Positions 1 through 10,390 of a DNA stretch of 23,660 nucleotides are shown one piece after another. Source of the DNA: Oppiella nova. Taxonomy: Eukaryota > Arthropoda > Arachnida > Sarcoptiformes > Oppiidae. Location of the stretch: NCBI GenBank assembly GCA_905397405.1, contig CAJPVJ010000526.1:1-23660 (forward strand), read 5' to 3'. How positions within the stretch are numbered: position 1 is the stretch's first letter; each line of letters starts with the position of its first letter. Made by a program: the position numbers and the translations under genes. The notes under the pieces are model-generated. The model did no database searches and had not been told where the DNA came from. It was given only the letters and a program-made list of their open reading frames with translations.

Positions 1-209
1 TTAATTTGTTTTGACAGAACAATAGTCACACAAAACACATCACACAACAGGACTTTTGCCTAATCTTTAGACAGCATTTGCTTTTCAAACCGATTCTACA
101 AATTCTCGCCAACCGTTTCACACATACATGAAAAAATGCATTTTAAATGAAAAAATGCATTCATTTCTATTGAATCGAGACTCACTAAAGTCAATTATCA
201 TTAAAAACA

Positions 210-210
<1 letters not shown>
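1..210. other. AT-rich flank with a tandem 15-mer
   Basis: No coding region is visible. The 15-mer ATGAAAAAATGCATT occurs twice, at 128-142 and 147-161, which is a small tandem duplication with a 19-bp period. The stretch ends at the first CT microsatellite. Confidence 0.6.

Positions 211-271
<61 letters not shown>
211..271. repeat. (CT)n microsatellite, slightly interrupted
   Basis: About 61 bp of CT dinucleotides are interrupted by one TT near 232 and one CG near 248. The few interruptions suggest a fairly young or actively slipping tract. It is the first of about nineteen CT/GA tracts in the window. Confidence 0.97.
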
Positions 272-1747
272 ATACCCACTCACCATCTCTAACATCATTA
301 CCGCTATATTCATCAAAAATACTATTTCTAATATTTGGCATCAATTATTAAAACTAATTGTTTTCAACACATTATCATTGCTTTTGAATATTATCACTAT
401 ACGAGTTTCAAAAAATTAATTTACAAAACTAATGGGAATCTACACTCAAATGATGAGTTTGTGACAAATATGTACTGATAGGAGGTCTGCAAACAATACA
501 ATACTAACGATAGTGTAATTTTTGTTCATAAATATGAAAAATATAAAATAAAATGAGACAAAAATAAATGACTTATGGTTTTCACATGAAATATTAATAA
601 TTGACAGATAATTGTTAATAATAAATTAAGACAGGACACACAAAAATAAAACGACAGTAAAACAGTTATTACTATTGATTATGATTATGTATACTATTAT
701 TATATTAATGCCTTTCATTTCTAATGCTATTTCTCTATTATACAATTAATTATGATTAATATTACAATTATTTTTATGATTATTTTAAAATTTAATATTA
801 ATTCTTGAAAACTTCATAACAAATATTATTATGTTATAATGTGACAGTTATTTCTTATTATATAATTACCTTTTATTATATAATATATTATAAATATTTG
901 TATATTTTCTAGTCTACTATAACTTTAATTAATTATTAATCGATTATGATTTTAATTATAAGTTTTATTTTTTGAATACGCGCTACAAATACAGACAATA
1001 TATAAATTAAATAAAAATAACCGAAAATTAATTTATAATACAATTACAAGAATATTCTCTTACGTTTGAAAACATCTCAAAATTAATATAATACAACAGA
1101 AAACTGTGGAAAATATACGACAAATAAAATACACTTAAAACATGTGTTATTTAATGAATTATTTTTGCGATTTGATTATAAAAATATATAATTATTATGA
1201 TTATTGTATTATTATTATTGTATAATTTTAGACAAAAAACAAATTACCACACATTTTGCAGTTTTCTTAATACTGTATTACAAAAACAAAAACATAAAAC
1301 AATTATATTCTGTGATCTCTATATTTCTCTGGATTTTTATTTGCAAAACAAAGAAAAAGCAAATAATTATAAAATATTTGATAATTTATGAAAAATTATA
1401 ATTAAAAAAATAAGTTTTAAAACTTAAGAAAAAAATTAATAAATAAAATAAAATTGTCTTTAAAAAAATTATGTGTATTTTATTTCATTTTAGATTATAA
1501 GACTTGGGTTGGGTTTGTATGTATGCTATTTGGGGCTCAAACTTAGGATTTTATACGATATATTTTTTATAGTTTACTGCTAACGTTCCCCTATACCACA
1601 CCTCCTTCTACATGAATACCCCCTCAAGTTTCTCTATATATTTTATCTGTATATAAGTTATATGTCACTCGACTTATAAGCTGTCATTACAGATGAGAAG
1701 CATTTTTATAAACTAAGTCTTCAATAAATATTTCGTAGTCTCCGATA
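272..1747. other. AT-rich non-coding stretch
   Basis: This stretch is very AT-rich with dense stops in all frames. Open frames of about 65 codons near 1197-1401 are Lys/Ile/Tyr/Phe-rich, as expected from random AT-rich DNA. GC rises a little at 1500-1640, but no splice-flanked exon could be built there. Confidence 0.6.
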
Positions 1748-1867
1748 CTCTCCTTCCCTCTCTCCCTCTCACTCTCTCCCTCTCACTCTCTCACTCTCAC
1801 TCTTCCTCTCACTCGCTCTCTCTCTCCTCTCTCTCTCTCTCACTCTCTCTCTCTCTCTCTCTCCTCT
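1748..1867. repeat. Compound degenerate CT/CCCT/CACT repeat
   Basis: About 120 bp of pyrimidine-rich sequence mixes CT, CCCTCT, CACTCT and TTCC units. It is much more degenerate than the neighbouring pure CT tracts, so it is probably older. The purine strand reads as an Arg/Glu open frame, which is an artefact of the repeat. Confidence 0.93.
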
Positions 1868-3479
1868 TGAATGTAGTATTTGTGGGGATTTAGTGGAGGG
1901 AATGGTGTGAGAAGTGAGACCAACGGCCACAACAACTGTCAGAATAAGTGATGGCAACGACAACTAAATTCCACTCAATTCCTATCGAATTATCGGAACC
2001 ACATTTAAGGCCGTAATTGCAACTCATATATCGCTTATACTTCCACTCAATACCATATACTCTATACTGTAACTCACATTCACGACAATACTACTATACA
2101 TCACAGTATATATAAAGCGCAAGAATATATCAAAGTCAATGATATTTCTATGGATTTTTACATTGAATTTTTTATACCAACTATCATAAAACATTAGACT
2201 ATTGAATGCTATCAAATGTACAATGGTGTGAATCCTGTGCAACCCTATAAAGTTCATTATAACCCGGTGCCATTGTATGGCCATTCACTCACACATACAT
2301 TATTATTATTCCTAATAAATAGTATATAACAGAACTCTCACTAATACCTAAACAGTTAAGTCGTTTTAGATTCAATTGATTTACGAGCCATTAATTTCAA
2401 TTTATTTGTGACCGCACGTCAAACCTATGGATCAGGTTTTTCTCCATCATATACACTATACCCCTACCAGTGCTCCGCAATTATGGGTTAGGGCTAGTGC
2501 TGACTCTGTCTGTCTATAGGCATACATACATAATATGTCTATAGTCAGCACAAATTATAGCCTACAGTTGGGAGTCCAGTGTTATGTCATAATAATATTA
2601 GAATCGATTTTTGTTTGGGACTTACAATGCATTATATCATCGAAATATATTTAGCTTTTTATATATTTATATATATATATATATTGTGAAAAACATATTT
2701 TGCAAAACAGATTACGCACGGAAATTTTATTAAATTTTCTATTTATTGCTAAATAAAGCAAATAAATTAGTTTATTGTATTATAAAAACAATTTGTGTGC
2801 TTTGAGTGTAAAAAGTGATTTTACTGCTAAGAATACATTTGTTTTTTCCTATTTGTGACAATTCGTTGACTCGAAATGCATTGAGAATTCAATAACACAT
2901 AACAGTTATAAGAAAATTAATTGCATGGAAATCATAAAAATTAATTCCTGTTTCGCATTTGTGTTTTCAGTAGTACTAACCGTAGCCTTGTTTGTGAATT
3001 ATAACGGGCTTTGCATCAAATGTCGGCTTTTTATGGCAATCCATTGCATTACTGTGTGTATAAGACACACAAATCAATGTTTGTGTCCGAATTGGGATTA
3101 GATTTAAGGGCTTTAATTGGACTTTTAGTTCACGTGATTTCCCTTAATATTTATTATATTATATTACGGACACAGAAACAAATGCACTGGTATTTGGCAA
3201 TCCAGACATTTAATGTCCAGTTAGAGCCCAGGGATTGACTTTTTGAATACGATCACCATATGCGTGGACCGTATAATCGGGTATTAATTCATTTGCAAAA
3301 TAACATGAATTATTTATGATTAATTTGTAAATGATTACTTATTTCAAAGTATAAACGTATTTTATATACAGTGTGAATACTTATAATGTAAATAATTAAT
3401 TTTTGTCTAAATTAGACTAACTTTGAATGTAATATAAATTATTTACAAATGAGATGTACTGTTTTCCAAATATATCCCT

Positions 3480-3482
<3 letters not shown>
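1868..3482. other. Intergenic or intronic stretch, no gene recognised
   Basis: Composition is mixed. Slightly GC-richer patches (1868-2010, 2400-2560, 3000-3260) give open frames under 90 codons on either strand, without convincing motifs or paired splice sites. A run of alternating A/T lies at 2661-2685 and a hairpin at 2497-2551. Confidence 0.5.
2497..2551. repeat. Imperfect hairpin
   Basis: GTGCTGAC at 2497-2504 is the exact reverse complement of GTCAGCAC at 2544-2551, leaving a loop of about 39 bases. Five more bases (GGCTA just left of the first arm, TAGCC near 2559) can extend the stem after an unpaired gap. The loop holds two TGTCTATAG copies flanking CATACATACATA. Function is unknown, and a stem this short may be chance. 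Confidence 0.35.

Positions 3483-3520
<38 letters not shown>
3483..3520. repeat. (TC)19 microsatellite
   Basis: A pure dinucleotide tract of 38 bp lies immediately upstream of the first copy of the 193-bp duplication. Confidence 0.97.
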
Positions 3521-3522
<2 letters not shown>

Positions 3523-3523
<1 letters not shown>

Positions 3524-3715
3524 ATGTTTTACATAAACTATTTTGTAACTCCTTTTCTTCCAGTCATTGGCTTTTTATATCTTATTTATCCATTCGTTGA
3601 CCAAATAATACCAGTTTTATTGAAGTCGGTTCCCAACTAATACTAAAACATTACTTTTAGTGCAAACTCTTTTGTTTTTACGAATAAAACAGAGATTATC
3701 TCAAAGCGAAAGCAA
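3523..3715. repeat. 193-bp direct duplication, copy 1
   Basis: This segment recurs at 3848-4040 (offset 325) with one visible substitution (ATTTATCC here, ATTCATCC there). It begins directly after a CT tract, and so does the second copy. It has no protein signature: an open frame through it is Phe/Leu/Ile-rich. It ends in AGCGAAAGCAA, beyond which the copies diverge completely. Confidence 0.95.
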
Positions 3716-3824
3716 CGTGAAATAAATTAGACTAAAATGAGAGACAAAACAAGTTATTCGTTACACACAAAGGAATGTTATTTGAATTAAAATCTAAGTT
3801 AAAATCTAAATATTAGTATAAATG

Positions 3825-3847
3825 CTCTCTCTCTCTCTCTCTCTCTC
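3825..3847. repeat. (CT)n microsatellite before duplication copy 2
   Basis: A pure CT tract of 23 bp is the counterpart of the 38-bp tract before copy 1. The tract itself is probably part of the duplicated unit and has since changed length by slippage. Confidence 0.96.
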
Positions 3848-4040
3848 AATGTTTTACATAAACTATTTTGTAACTCCTTTTCTTCCAGTCATTGGCTTTT
3901 TATATCTTATTCATCCATTCGTTGACCAAATAATACCAGTTTTATTGAAGTCGGTTCCCAACTAATACTAAAACATTACTTTTAGTGCAAACTCTTTTGT
4001 TTTTACGAATAAAACAGAGATTATCTCAAAGCGAAAGCAA
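3848..4040. repeat. 193-bp direct duplication, copy 2
   Basis: This copy is 192/193 identical to 3523-3715. The 109 bp between copy 1 and this copy's CT tract (3716-3824) match neither flank. The event is therefore not a simple tandem duplication with a single breakpoint; it inserted a copied segment a short way downstream. Confidence 0.95.
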
Positions 4041-4336
4041 GAATTGCTTGAATCGGGAATTAGTGGTAATTTTGAATACATTTTATTGTCTCGTTTCTAA
4101 CATAAATTAGGACTAATTTAGGGGAAATCAGATAAGACCGATGGTCACCGGTATTATAGACGCTCACAAAAACACGACTAAATCCTGGCTTTGATGTTGA
4201 CTCCAATGATCTTTAATCGTTACCTCAATGCGTGTCTGAATAGTCATAAAAGTTTAATTTATTTGCAGAAAATAAATAAAAACATATATTTATTACACCT
4301 TTAGAGATACACTGGTTATACCTCATAATAAAGTAC

Positions 4337-4376
<40 letters not shown>

Positions 4377-4546
4377 GGTATCGGGGGCTCAGGTAGGAAA
4401 AACGAGAACAACAACATAGGAAAAGCGGGTTTTATAGAGTTATATAAAAATAAAGTTAAACTCAAATAACTCACTGTTGAAAGAAACTGGATCTCAATAT
4501 TAAAAGCACAAAAATACCTGATATTTTATTCTGGATATAATGCCAG
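4041..4546. other. Non-coding stretch with weak exon-like patch
   Basis: The 4118-4180 patch is slightly GC-rich. After a possible acceptor (pyrimidine-rich run then AATTTAG) it has a short open frame ending at a TAA, but no partner exon was found. Otherwise only the GT tract at 4339-4373 stands out. Confidence 0.35.
4339..4373. repeat. (TG)17 microsatellite
   Basis: A pure TG/GT dinucleotide tract of 35 bp. It is the only GT tract of this size in the window and may adopt Z-DNA. Confidence 0.97.
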
Positions 4547-4572
4547 TCTCTCTCTCTCTCTCTCTCTCTCTC
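4547..4572. repeat. (TC)13 microsatellite
   Basis: A pure tract of 26 bp directly abuts the coding-like block at 4578-4685. Confidence 0.97.
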
Positions 4573-4577
4573 ATGGA

Positions 4578-4685
4578 CTACACCTCCGACTCGTGTCTGA
4601 TCTCTTTCATTATGATGGGGTCAAAGCCAATGAACACAAATGATCGGTCAGGGATTATTACCCAGTTACTCGCATCACTGAATCT
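4578..4685 (-). CDS. Possible exon fragment, unknown product
   Basis: A GC-richer island between a TC tract and AT-rich DNA carries a 35-codon minus-strand frame ending in TAG at 4578-4580. Its residues are balanced (Trp, Pro, Asp, Gly, Arg, His, including VIIPDRSFVFIGFDPIIMKE) rather than the Lys/Ile/Tyr bias of background frames. The plus strand is also open across the block. No clear acceptor with a pyrimidine tract precedes it on the minus strand and no family is recognised. It could be a fragment of a terminal exon, a decayed gene piece or chance. Confidence 0.15.
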   Translation of the reverse strand, partial: RFSDASNWVIIPDRSFVFIGFDPIIMKEIRHESEV

Positions 4686-5449
4686 TCATATATATTATAT
4701 AACGTATATATTCATTATATGACATCATATTGAATGAATAATTAATGACAAATACTGACATTACTATTATATATAATTAATTATATGCAAAGGTTTTTTG
4801 GTTTTTGTGTGTTTTTTGTTATTAAGTAAACAATATTTTCGTTGACAACTATTTGGCTAACAATTGGTTCATTCAATACATGTTATATTACTATAGTTGC
4901 AATAAAAGTCAATTTTTTCGAAACTGGTTTAACAAATATTAGTTTTTCACAATATTTATTATCAATAAATTATTTTTATTATGCTCGATATTTGTATTCA
5001 ATTATATTGATGTTTATTAATAATAAAATTAATACAGACTATACCGGTAATTTTGTTTTATGCTTTGGGATATTATATTCTGTGTTTGAATTCTTTATAG
5101 AAATACAAATGATTTATTATATTAGTATAAATACATGGAATTAATTCAATGACTATTATGTGGGCTTTCATTGAAAGGATTGTCAATAATTTCATATCAT
5201 ATATGGTGTGAATATAATTTGGTTCAGAAATAAAGGTGCGGACATACGGTGCGATCGATATATGATTTATTGATTGAGTACTCCTCACAACCAGACGCTC
5301 TGTAGGGCTTCTGTAGTGTTAATCACATTATTTAGTTATAGTGTTATATAATAGCAAAGAGTACTTATATAATAGAAGTTATCAATCAATTCGTATCACA
5401 CATATTGTGAGCATATTATACAGTGCTATATATATACACTATATATATA

Positions 5450-5471
5450 TATTGTATATTAATATACAATA
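5450..5471. repeat. 22-bp perfect palindrome
   Basis: The sequence is its own reverse complement across 22 bp, centred on TATTAATA, and lies next to an alternating A/T run. AT-rich palindromes of this kind can extrude cruciforms. Chance formation is possible in DNA this AT-rich. Confidence 0.8.
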
Positions 5472-5553
5472 CTTATCTTCATTTTACTAGTACTGTATAT
5501 ATTATTCATGTATTGATGGCAATGACAAACAGACAGATGGATAGACAGAATGG

Positions 5554-5572
5554 CTCTCTCTCTCTCTCTCTC
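5554..5572. repeat. Short (CT)n microsatellite
   Basis: A pure CT tract of 19 bp with no duplicated flanks noticed. Confidence 0.95.
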
Positions 5573-6629
5573 GTAAATATGAGTATAAATCTAAAATTGA
5601 ATCTAAAATTAATTTTATTGTAAGGAAACACACATTGCTTATTGAACAAAACAGAGAGTAAAATCAGATTAAATAAAGTGCCCATTTGTATCTCATTACT
5701 GTCTCTTTCACTATAATACTAGTCTGGAGTCTCAACTGTAATACCTATCCCTCCCCCCACACACACACACTCTATGAGTGTCCCTCATATACTGTGCGAT
5801 CATATTATGTAATCATTGAAAGAAAAAGACACAAAATTCTTCAAATGAGTCACTCGTATACTGTATTTAAGAAAAACAATGATTATATGTTTTCGCAACA
5901 CTTCAGCTATAATAGAGCTCTCAATCAATAAATATCATTGAACACATTTTTATTTATTTTTATATCCTTGGGATTTAATTTTGTAAACCAAAAATATATT
6001 ATACAATGTATATATTAATAGTATATTTGAGTTTTGATGCATATACAGTAGCTTACATATCCATTAGATTAAAAGTAATTTAAATAAATTACGTAAGAAT
6101 TGTATAATAAATAGTTTTAAGTCTCGATCCAACGATGATTTACAGATAAATTCACACATATTTTGCTAGTATTTATATAATGACTTTGAAAAGTTATATC
6201 AAGTTTTTGTCAAATTGTATGACACACTAATAATTATATAATTTACAAACTTTTTTAGTAACAGTTACTGAATCAATACTTAGTATTTATATATTTTTAA
6301 AACATTATTTTATAACTAAATATTAAGGTATAATAATAATAAAGACTTTTCAATTAATAATAATGAACGTAAGATATCATAACTATATACCGAAAAAGCA
6401 TTCACATTAAGGAATAGGCATTCATTAAAATTGCAAAAATAATTAATATGTATTTTTTGTCCTCTAATGTTAAAAATTGTTTTATGAGAAATACTTGATA
6501 ATGCATTCCCTGTTACTAACGAACAGAATATATTTCAATGTCAACCATAATATGCGGCAATTATTATTATATACACTATAAATAGCACTTCTCAAAGTAT
6601 ATATCAAGTATATTCTTATTGTATGCCTG

Positions 6630-6732
6630 GAAAATATTTCTTAAAAATATATATAAAAACAGCTAAACTTATGAATGACTGGGAATGAAGGAGAAATTTT
6701 TGTAGAGAATTATTTTGTGATCAATAAACACA
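6630..6732. repeat. 103-bp perfect direct repeat, copy 1
   Basis: This segment is identical base for base to 7980-8082 (offset 1350). Its 3' end, CAATAAACACA, runs straight into a (CA)n tract that is absent after copy 2. It is AT-rich with no open frame and no terminal inverted repeats, so no transposon class can be assigned. Confidence 0.96.
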
Positions 6733-6750
6733 CACACACACACACACACA
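6728..6750. repeat. (AC)n microsatellite
   Basis: About 23 bp of AC/CA repeats overlap the last bases of the 103-bp repeat. Copy 2 of that repeat ends in ACACATTC instead, so the tract either expanded after duplication or served as the breakpoint. Confidence 0.95.
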
Positions 6751-7160
6751 AACCCATTACAGTGCGGTGTATAAGTAAAGCCGATATAATGTTTGTCGCC
6801 TTTTGAGACAACACAACATCACTTTCTCTGGTTTTTGGATCTCATATGAATCCAATCCATCATTCATTGTGTGTCAAACTCTATGCCAACCAAACTGACC
6901 AAATCAGTTGCAAACCTTCAAACGTTTCCTTTGGCTTAGTATTCAATACAACGGTTTGGCTTTATATCTAAACGGAAGACAGTTTAGGCAATAAAACTGT
7001 ATTTTCACTGCTTTTCTCATTCACTTAAGTCCACTGTTTTTGCCATTCAATTCACTATTCCCTCACACTTGTGAAGGGATTAGCCTTTCAAACATATGAA
7101 CTCAAATCTCTATCAAATTTTTAAAATTTTAGGAGTCGATAGAGTGCACCAAAAATATTT
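6751..7160. other. Non-coding stretch, slightly GC-richer
   Basis: The stretch has higher GC than its neighbours but stops in all frames. No exon with matching splice sites was found on either strand. Confidence 0.45.
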
Positions 7161-7180
7161 GAGAGAGAGAGAGAGAGCGA

Positions 7181-7222
<42 letters not shown>
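7161..7222. repeat. (GA)n microsatellite, slightly interrupted
   Basis: About 62 bp of GA units have single-base interruptions (GCGA near 7178, GACA near 7191). Here the purine strand lies on the plus strand, opposite to the CT tracts around it. Confidence 0.97.
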
Positions 7223-7225
<3 letters not shown>

Positions 7226-7979
7226 GCGTATATATGGCTTATTTGGGTATTACTTACGATGGCATATAAAACAATAAACAAGAGCTCAACAAAATCTAAA
7301 TTTGAGTCAACTATAAATTATTTGTACAACAGTTTGTGCCTCACATACTAGACATCCATGTCTTGAGGTGTTTCTTATGTTGCTATCATTGCTCTCATAT
7401 GTTATACTCTATTCCCTAAACATTTGATTTTCTTCTTATTATTTCTTTTTAGACCCGAAATTGAAATATTTATTAAAAATGAATTCATAGTATAAATATT
7501 CTGTATACAGAATGTTATTGCAAATAATGTTTTCATTTTTCAAAACTTATTACAGTATTACCGGTAATATGAGATATGATGATGATCAAGATTATAAGAA
7601 AAATATTCAAATAATATTCAGTTAAATGTATGTAATGGTAATAAACGTAAATAACAAGTCGTCCAAGATTTGAAAAAATTGTATTTTATTGCAAAGCAAT
7701 CCATATTTGGTTGGATTTGAAAATTTTTCACTCAAGACGAGAGCTTTTATTGCTATGAAAAATGCTTTCATATAATAATTTTGTGAAAAGAGGGTCATAT
7801 CATACATAATGTGTGAGAATATTAAAAAAGTTTAAAATAGCACTAAAGTGTGTATACGAGTGATCTGTGAGACAAACTGACGATTGAAACGATACGCAAA
7901 TTTGACTCAAAAATCTTTATATAAGAAACTATCAGTAGATTCAGCTTAGAGTCAGCCCTTCAGCCATTGATTTTCATTT
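7223..7979. other. AT-rich non-coding stretch
   Basis: No coding block or repeat was recognised. A 61-codon minus-strand frame at 7622-7807 has no motifs and low-complexity composition. Confidence 0.5.
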
Positions 7980-8082
7980 GAAAATATTTCTTAAAAATAT
8001 ATATAAAAACAGCTAAACTTATGAATGACTGGGAATGAAGGAGAAATTTTTGTAGAGAATTATTTTGTGATCAATAAACACA
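7980..8082. repeat. 103-bp perfect direct repeat, copy 2
   Basis: Identical to 6630-6732. The two flanks share nothing beyond the repeat and no target-site duplication is evident. Complete identity points to a very recent event or an assembly effect. Confidence 0.96.
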
Positions 8083-8470
8083 TTCTTACTCTAAGAGCAA
8101 AAGCACTGAATATTCTACAGAATATTCTGTATTCGACCGCAAAGTAAACGAATAAAGAGTCAAAAGTCCGCTCAAAAACTCAATTCCCAACCGCAGAGGA
8201 GGTTGTCTTTCATACTCTATAAGTAAATAATATTAAATTCTATGCTTAAGAATCTTATGAATTATGGCTTTCTATCCATAAATGAAAAGATTTAATAATA
8301 AAGAATCAAAAGTTGGTTATTATTTTGGGCTTAAGACTTATGGAGAAAATTGGATAAAAAAAATATATATAAATCAAATAATGTTAGAATTTCATTAGAA
8401 TCGATAAATTAAAAAGTAATTAAATGCCAATTGAACGAAATGATTGTCAAATTGGCACACAAGGAGTGCA
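8083..8470. other. Non-coding stretch with doubled GAATATTCT
   Basis: GAATATTCT occurs twice, at 8108-8116 and 8120-8128, followed by GTATTCG. GAA and TTC half-sites resemble heat-shock elements, although the spacing between the two copies breaks the strict 5-bp alternation. Nothing else stands out. Confidence 0.35.
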
Positions 8471-8514
8471 CTCTCTCTCTCTCTCTCTCTCTCTCTCCCA
8501 CCCTCCCTCCCTCC
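8471..8514. repeat. (CT)n tract grading into (CCCT)n
   Basis: About 28 bp of CT are followed by CCCACCCTCCCTCCCTCC. Such polypyrimidine runs can form triplex (H-DNA). Reading frames across it give Ser-Leu or Arg-Glu repeats, which are artefacts. Confidence 0.95.
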
Positions 8515-8691
8515 ATGTATGGCACATGATTCTCGGAGCACTGGTATGATGAGTGAGTCTGATAAAGGGAACGTTGGATGCATTAATCATTCTGTCTCTC
8601 ATAAGCAACTTCTTCTCGAAGATATATAATTCAGTATAACTTCTTATGAAAGAAGCCTTTAAAGAATTCGACTGCACTGGTAGAGCACTGG

Positions 8692-8706
8692 TAGGTTAGG
8701 TTAGGG
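8692..8706 (+). repeat. Short interstitial TTAGG telomere-like run
   Basis: TAGGTTAGGTTAGGG holds two full TTAGG units plus partial ones. TTAGG is the usual arthropod telomere repeat. Only about 15 bp are present, so it may be chance. GAGCACTGGTA lies immediately upstream. Confidence 0.4.
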
Positions 8707-8890
8707 CAGAAACGAACCCATATTACAGAGTAAAGCATAGAGAAGGCAAAGACCAGCAGAATATAAGCGCTCGATATATAAGTTATACAATATATGTCTA
8801 TACATACAGTGCTGGCAATGCTTTCCCCGAAAAACGCAATGTTTGGATGAAATCTAAATTATAAATAATGACTTGTAATAAGTAAACTGC

Positions 8891-8935
8891 TATGGAATGG
8901 TATGGTATGGTATGGTATGGTATGGTATGGTATGG
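8891..8935 (+). repeat. (TATGG)9 pentanucleotide microsatellite
   Basis: There are nine tandem TATGG units; the second differs by one base (AATGG). The reading frame through it gives a Trp-Tyr-Gly-Met-Val pattern, an artefact of the repeat rather than a protein. Confidence 0.97.
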
Positions 8936-9344
8936 CATATACTACATGCATAACAAGCAGAACATGCAGAGCACCAAAACACACAAATACTGGATAACTA
9001 TAACTAAACTTAATATAACTTATGATACGATATGTCTATTATATGATACGCTCTTTTGCTATTCGACTCAACAAGTCATATATGAAGAGAGATTCGCAAT
9101 GCATATACTCTACGCTTATGTTCATCAATCATCAACCCATGAACACTATGGGAACAGTATGTCTGTGTCTCTACAGATCCTACACTCCATCCAGAATATG
9201 TTTGTATGAATCTGTATGTTTGGTTCTCCTGTAGTAGTCAGCCCTACAACAGACCTAAACATTGCTACTCTAAACACCGAATATTAAAGACTTAACACTT
9301 AAATTCAAACAACTCTTAACATACAAAACAATATTTAACAACAA

Positions 9345-9375
<31 letters not shown>

Positions 9376-9409
9376 GATGAGTGTCTCTCTCTCTCTCTCT
9401 CTCTCTCTC
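9345..9409. repeat. Paired CT tracts around a GATGAGTG spacer
   Basis: A 30-bp CT tract (9345-9374, one TT interruption) and a 26-bp tract (9384-9409) are separated by GGATGAGTG. The second tract is followed by GGGTGAGTG, so spacer plus tract look like a tandem duplication of (CT)n-GG-TGAGTG. Confidence 0.92.
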
Positions 9410-10390
9410 GGGTGAGTGTGTATGTGTGCAGTCAGTTATCGATTAAAGAGCTTCACATTAATTGTATTACCATTTGATTTAATTTTGGGATAACTTAATT
9501 CACAGTTTTGTTGTATATAACATCGACTCAAATATTGATTTTCGCGTAAAAACAGAGAAAATTGTATCGAAATTAACTTTTAAGGTATTAAACGATTTTT
9601 TGTTTCGCGAATAAGTTGTTCAGAAATTAAAGACGATTCCTTAAAATGAGATTCAACTTAAACTCAATATTTTGTAGAAAACTTTTTATAAAAATATTTG
9701 TTTGATTCATAAATAAATCATCGCTGGAGTCGAGTGTCTGGAAGTTCTCAAAATAGAAAATTTTGATGAAAACTCTTAAATCAACAATAAAATTGAATTT
9801 TTGGATCACAACTGATAAACGCTTAAATTCTGTATAAATTCTGCGCCAACAAAATGTTGAGGGATTTCATGAAAAACTTGCGATTAAATTGACTCATAAT
9901 TCAAGAAAAATAACTTTAAATGGTTATGGATTAGCGCTGGGATTGACAAATCTCAATGAGATACGGCTTAAGAAACTTCAGTATTTTCTTAGCAAAACTG
10001 TCAAAATTATTAGTCATTATTGCCTAAAATATAGCGCTTTCTATCATTAGTAGAATATTTTCTTTTCAAAACGGAAAGCTTTTATAATAAGTTATTTATT
10101 TCCAAATTGTCTCTAAAAGACTGATTATGAGAGAAACTTCAGTCAAAAACTATTTGGAAAAAAATAATTGCAGCAATTTTTTACTCAAAACATTTGTAAA
10201 ATTGTGTTCAGAATGATTACAAAACATTTGCCATGTATTCACCATTTTAATTATACAATAAAATAGTTTAATTTTGACTCGTGTTTTGTGTTTAGAAAAA
10301 TGGCTTTCGTATTGATTAGCAAAGGACACGTAAATAAGATATACTTTTAATGCTTATTATAATTGGGGAAAAAGTCAATTCTCGAGTGCA
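9410..10390. other. AT-rich non-coding stretch
   Basis: No supported coding region, RNA gene or repeat. Open frames are short and biased to Lys/Asn/Ile/Phe. Confidence 0.55.

Larger units (their letters stand above)
4690..6629. other. AT-rich non-coding stretch
   Basis: Open frames such as the 100-codon one at 4842-5144 are Ile/Tyr/Phe/Asn-rich and lack motifs, typical of AT-rich background. The only clear structures are a CT tract at 5554-5572, alternating A/T near 5425-5450 and a 22-bp palindrome at 5450-5471. Confidence 0.55.
8515..9344. other. Mixed-composition stretch, no gene confirmed
   Basis: GC is higher than the window average at 8515-8830. Both strands carry open frames of 60-76 codons around 8395-8677 that mutually conflict, and none shows a domain or paired splice sites. 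A TTAGG run, a TATGG array and repeated GAGCACTGGTA motifs lie here. Confidence 0.4.

Noticed and set aside
1769-1963. Arg/Glu-rich and Ser/Leu-rich frames over CT/GA tracts (also at 3449, 8395-8677, 11033, 17453)
   Set aside because: They are translations of dinucleotide repeats, which are open in most frames and carry no coding information.
4842-5144. 100-codon plus-strand open frame
   Set aside because: It is dominated by Ile, Tyr, Phe and Asn with no motif, in a region where such frames are expected from AT-rich composition.
8892-9209. 105-codon frame beginning with Trp-Tyr-Gly-Met-Val repeats
   Set aside because: The start is a translated TATGG microsatellite; the remainder shows no domain and overlaps another open frame in a different phase.
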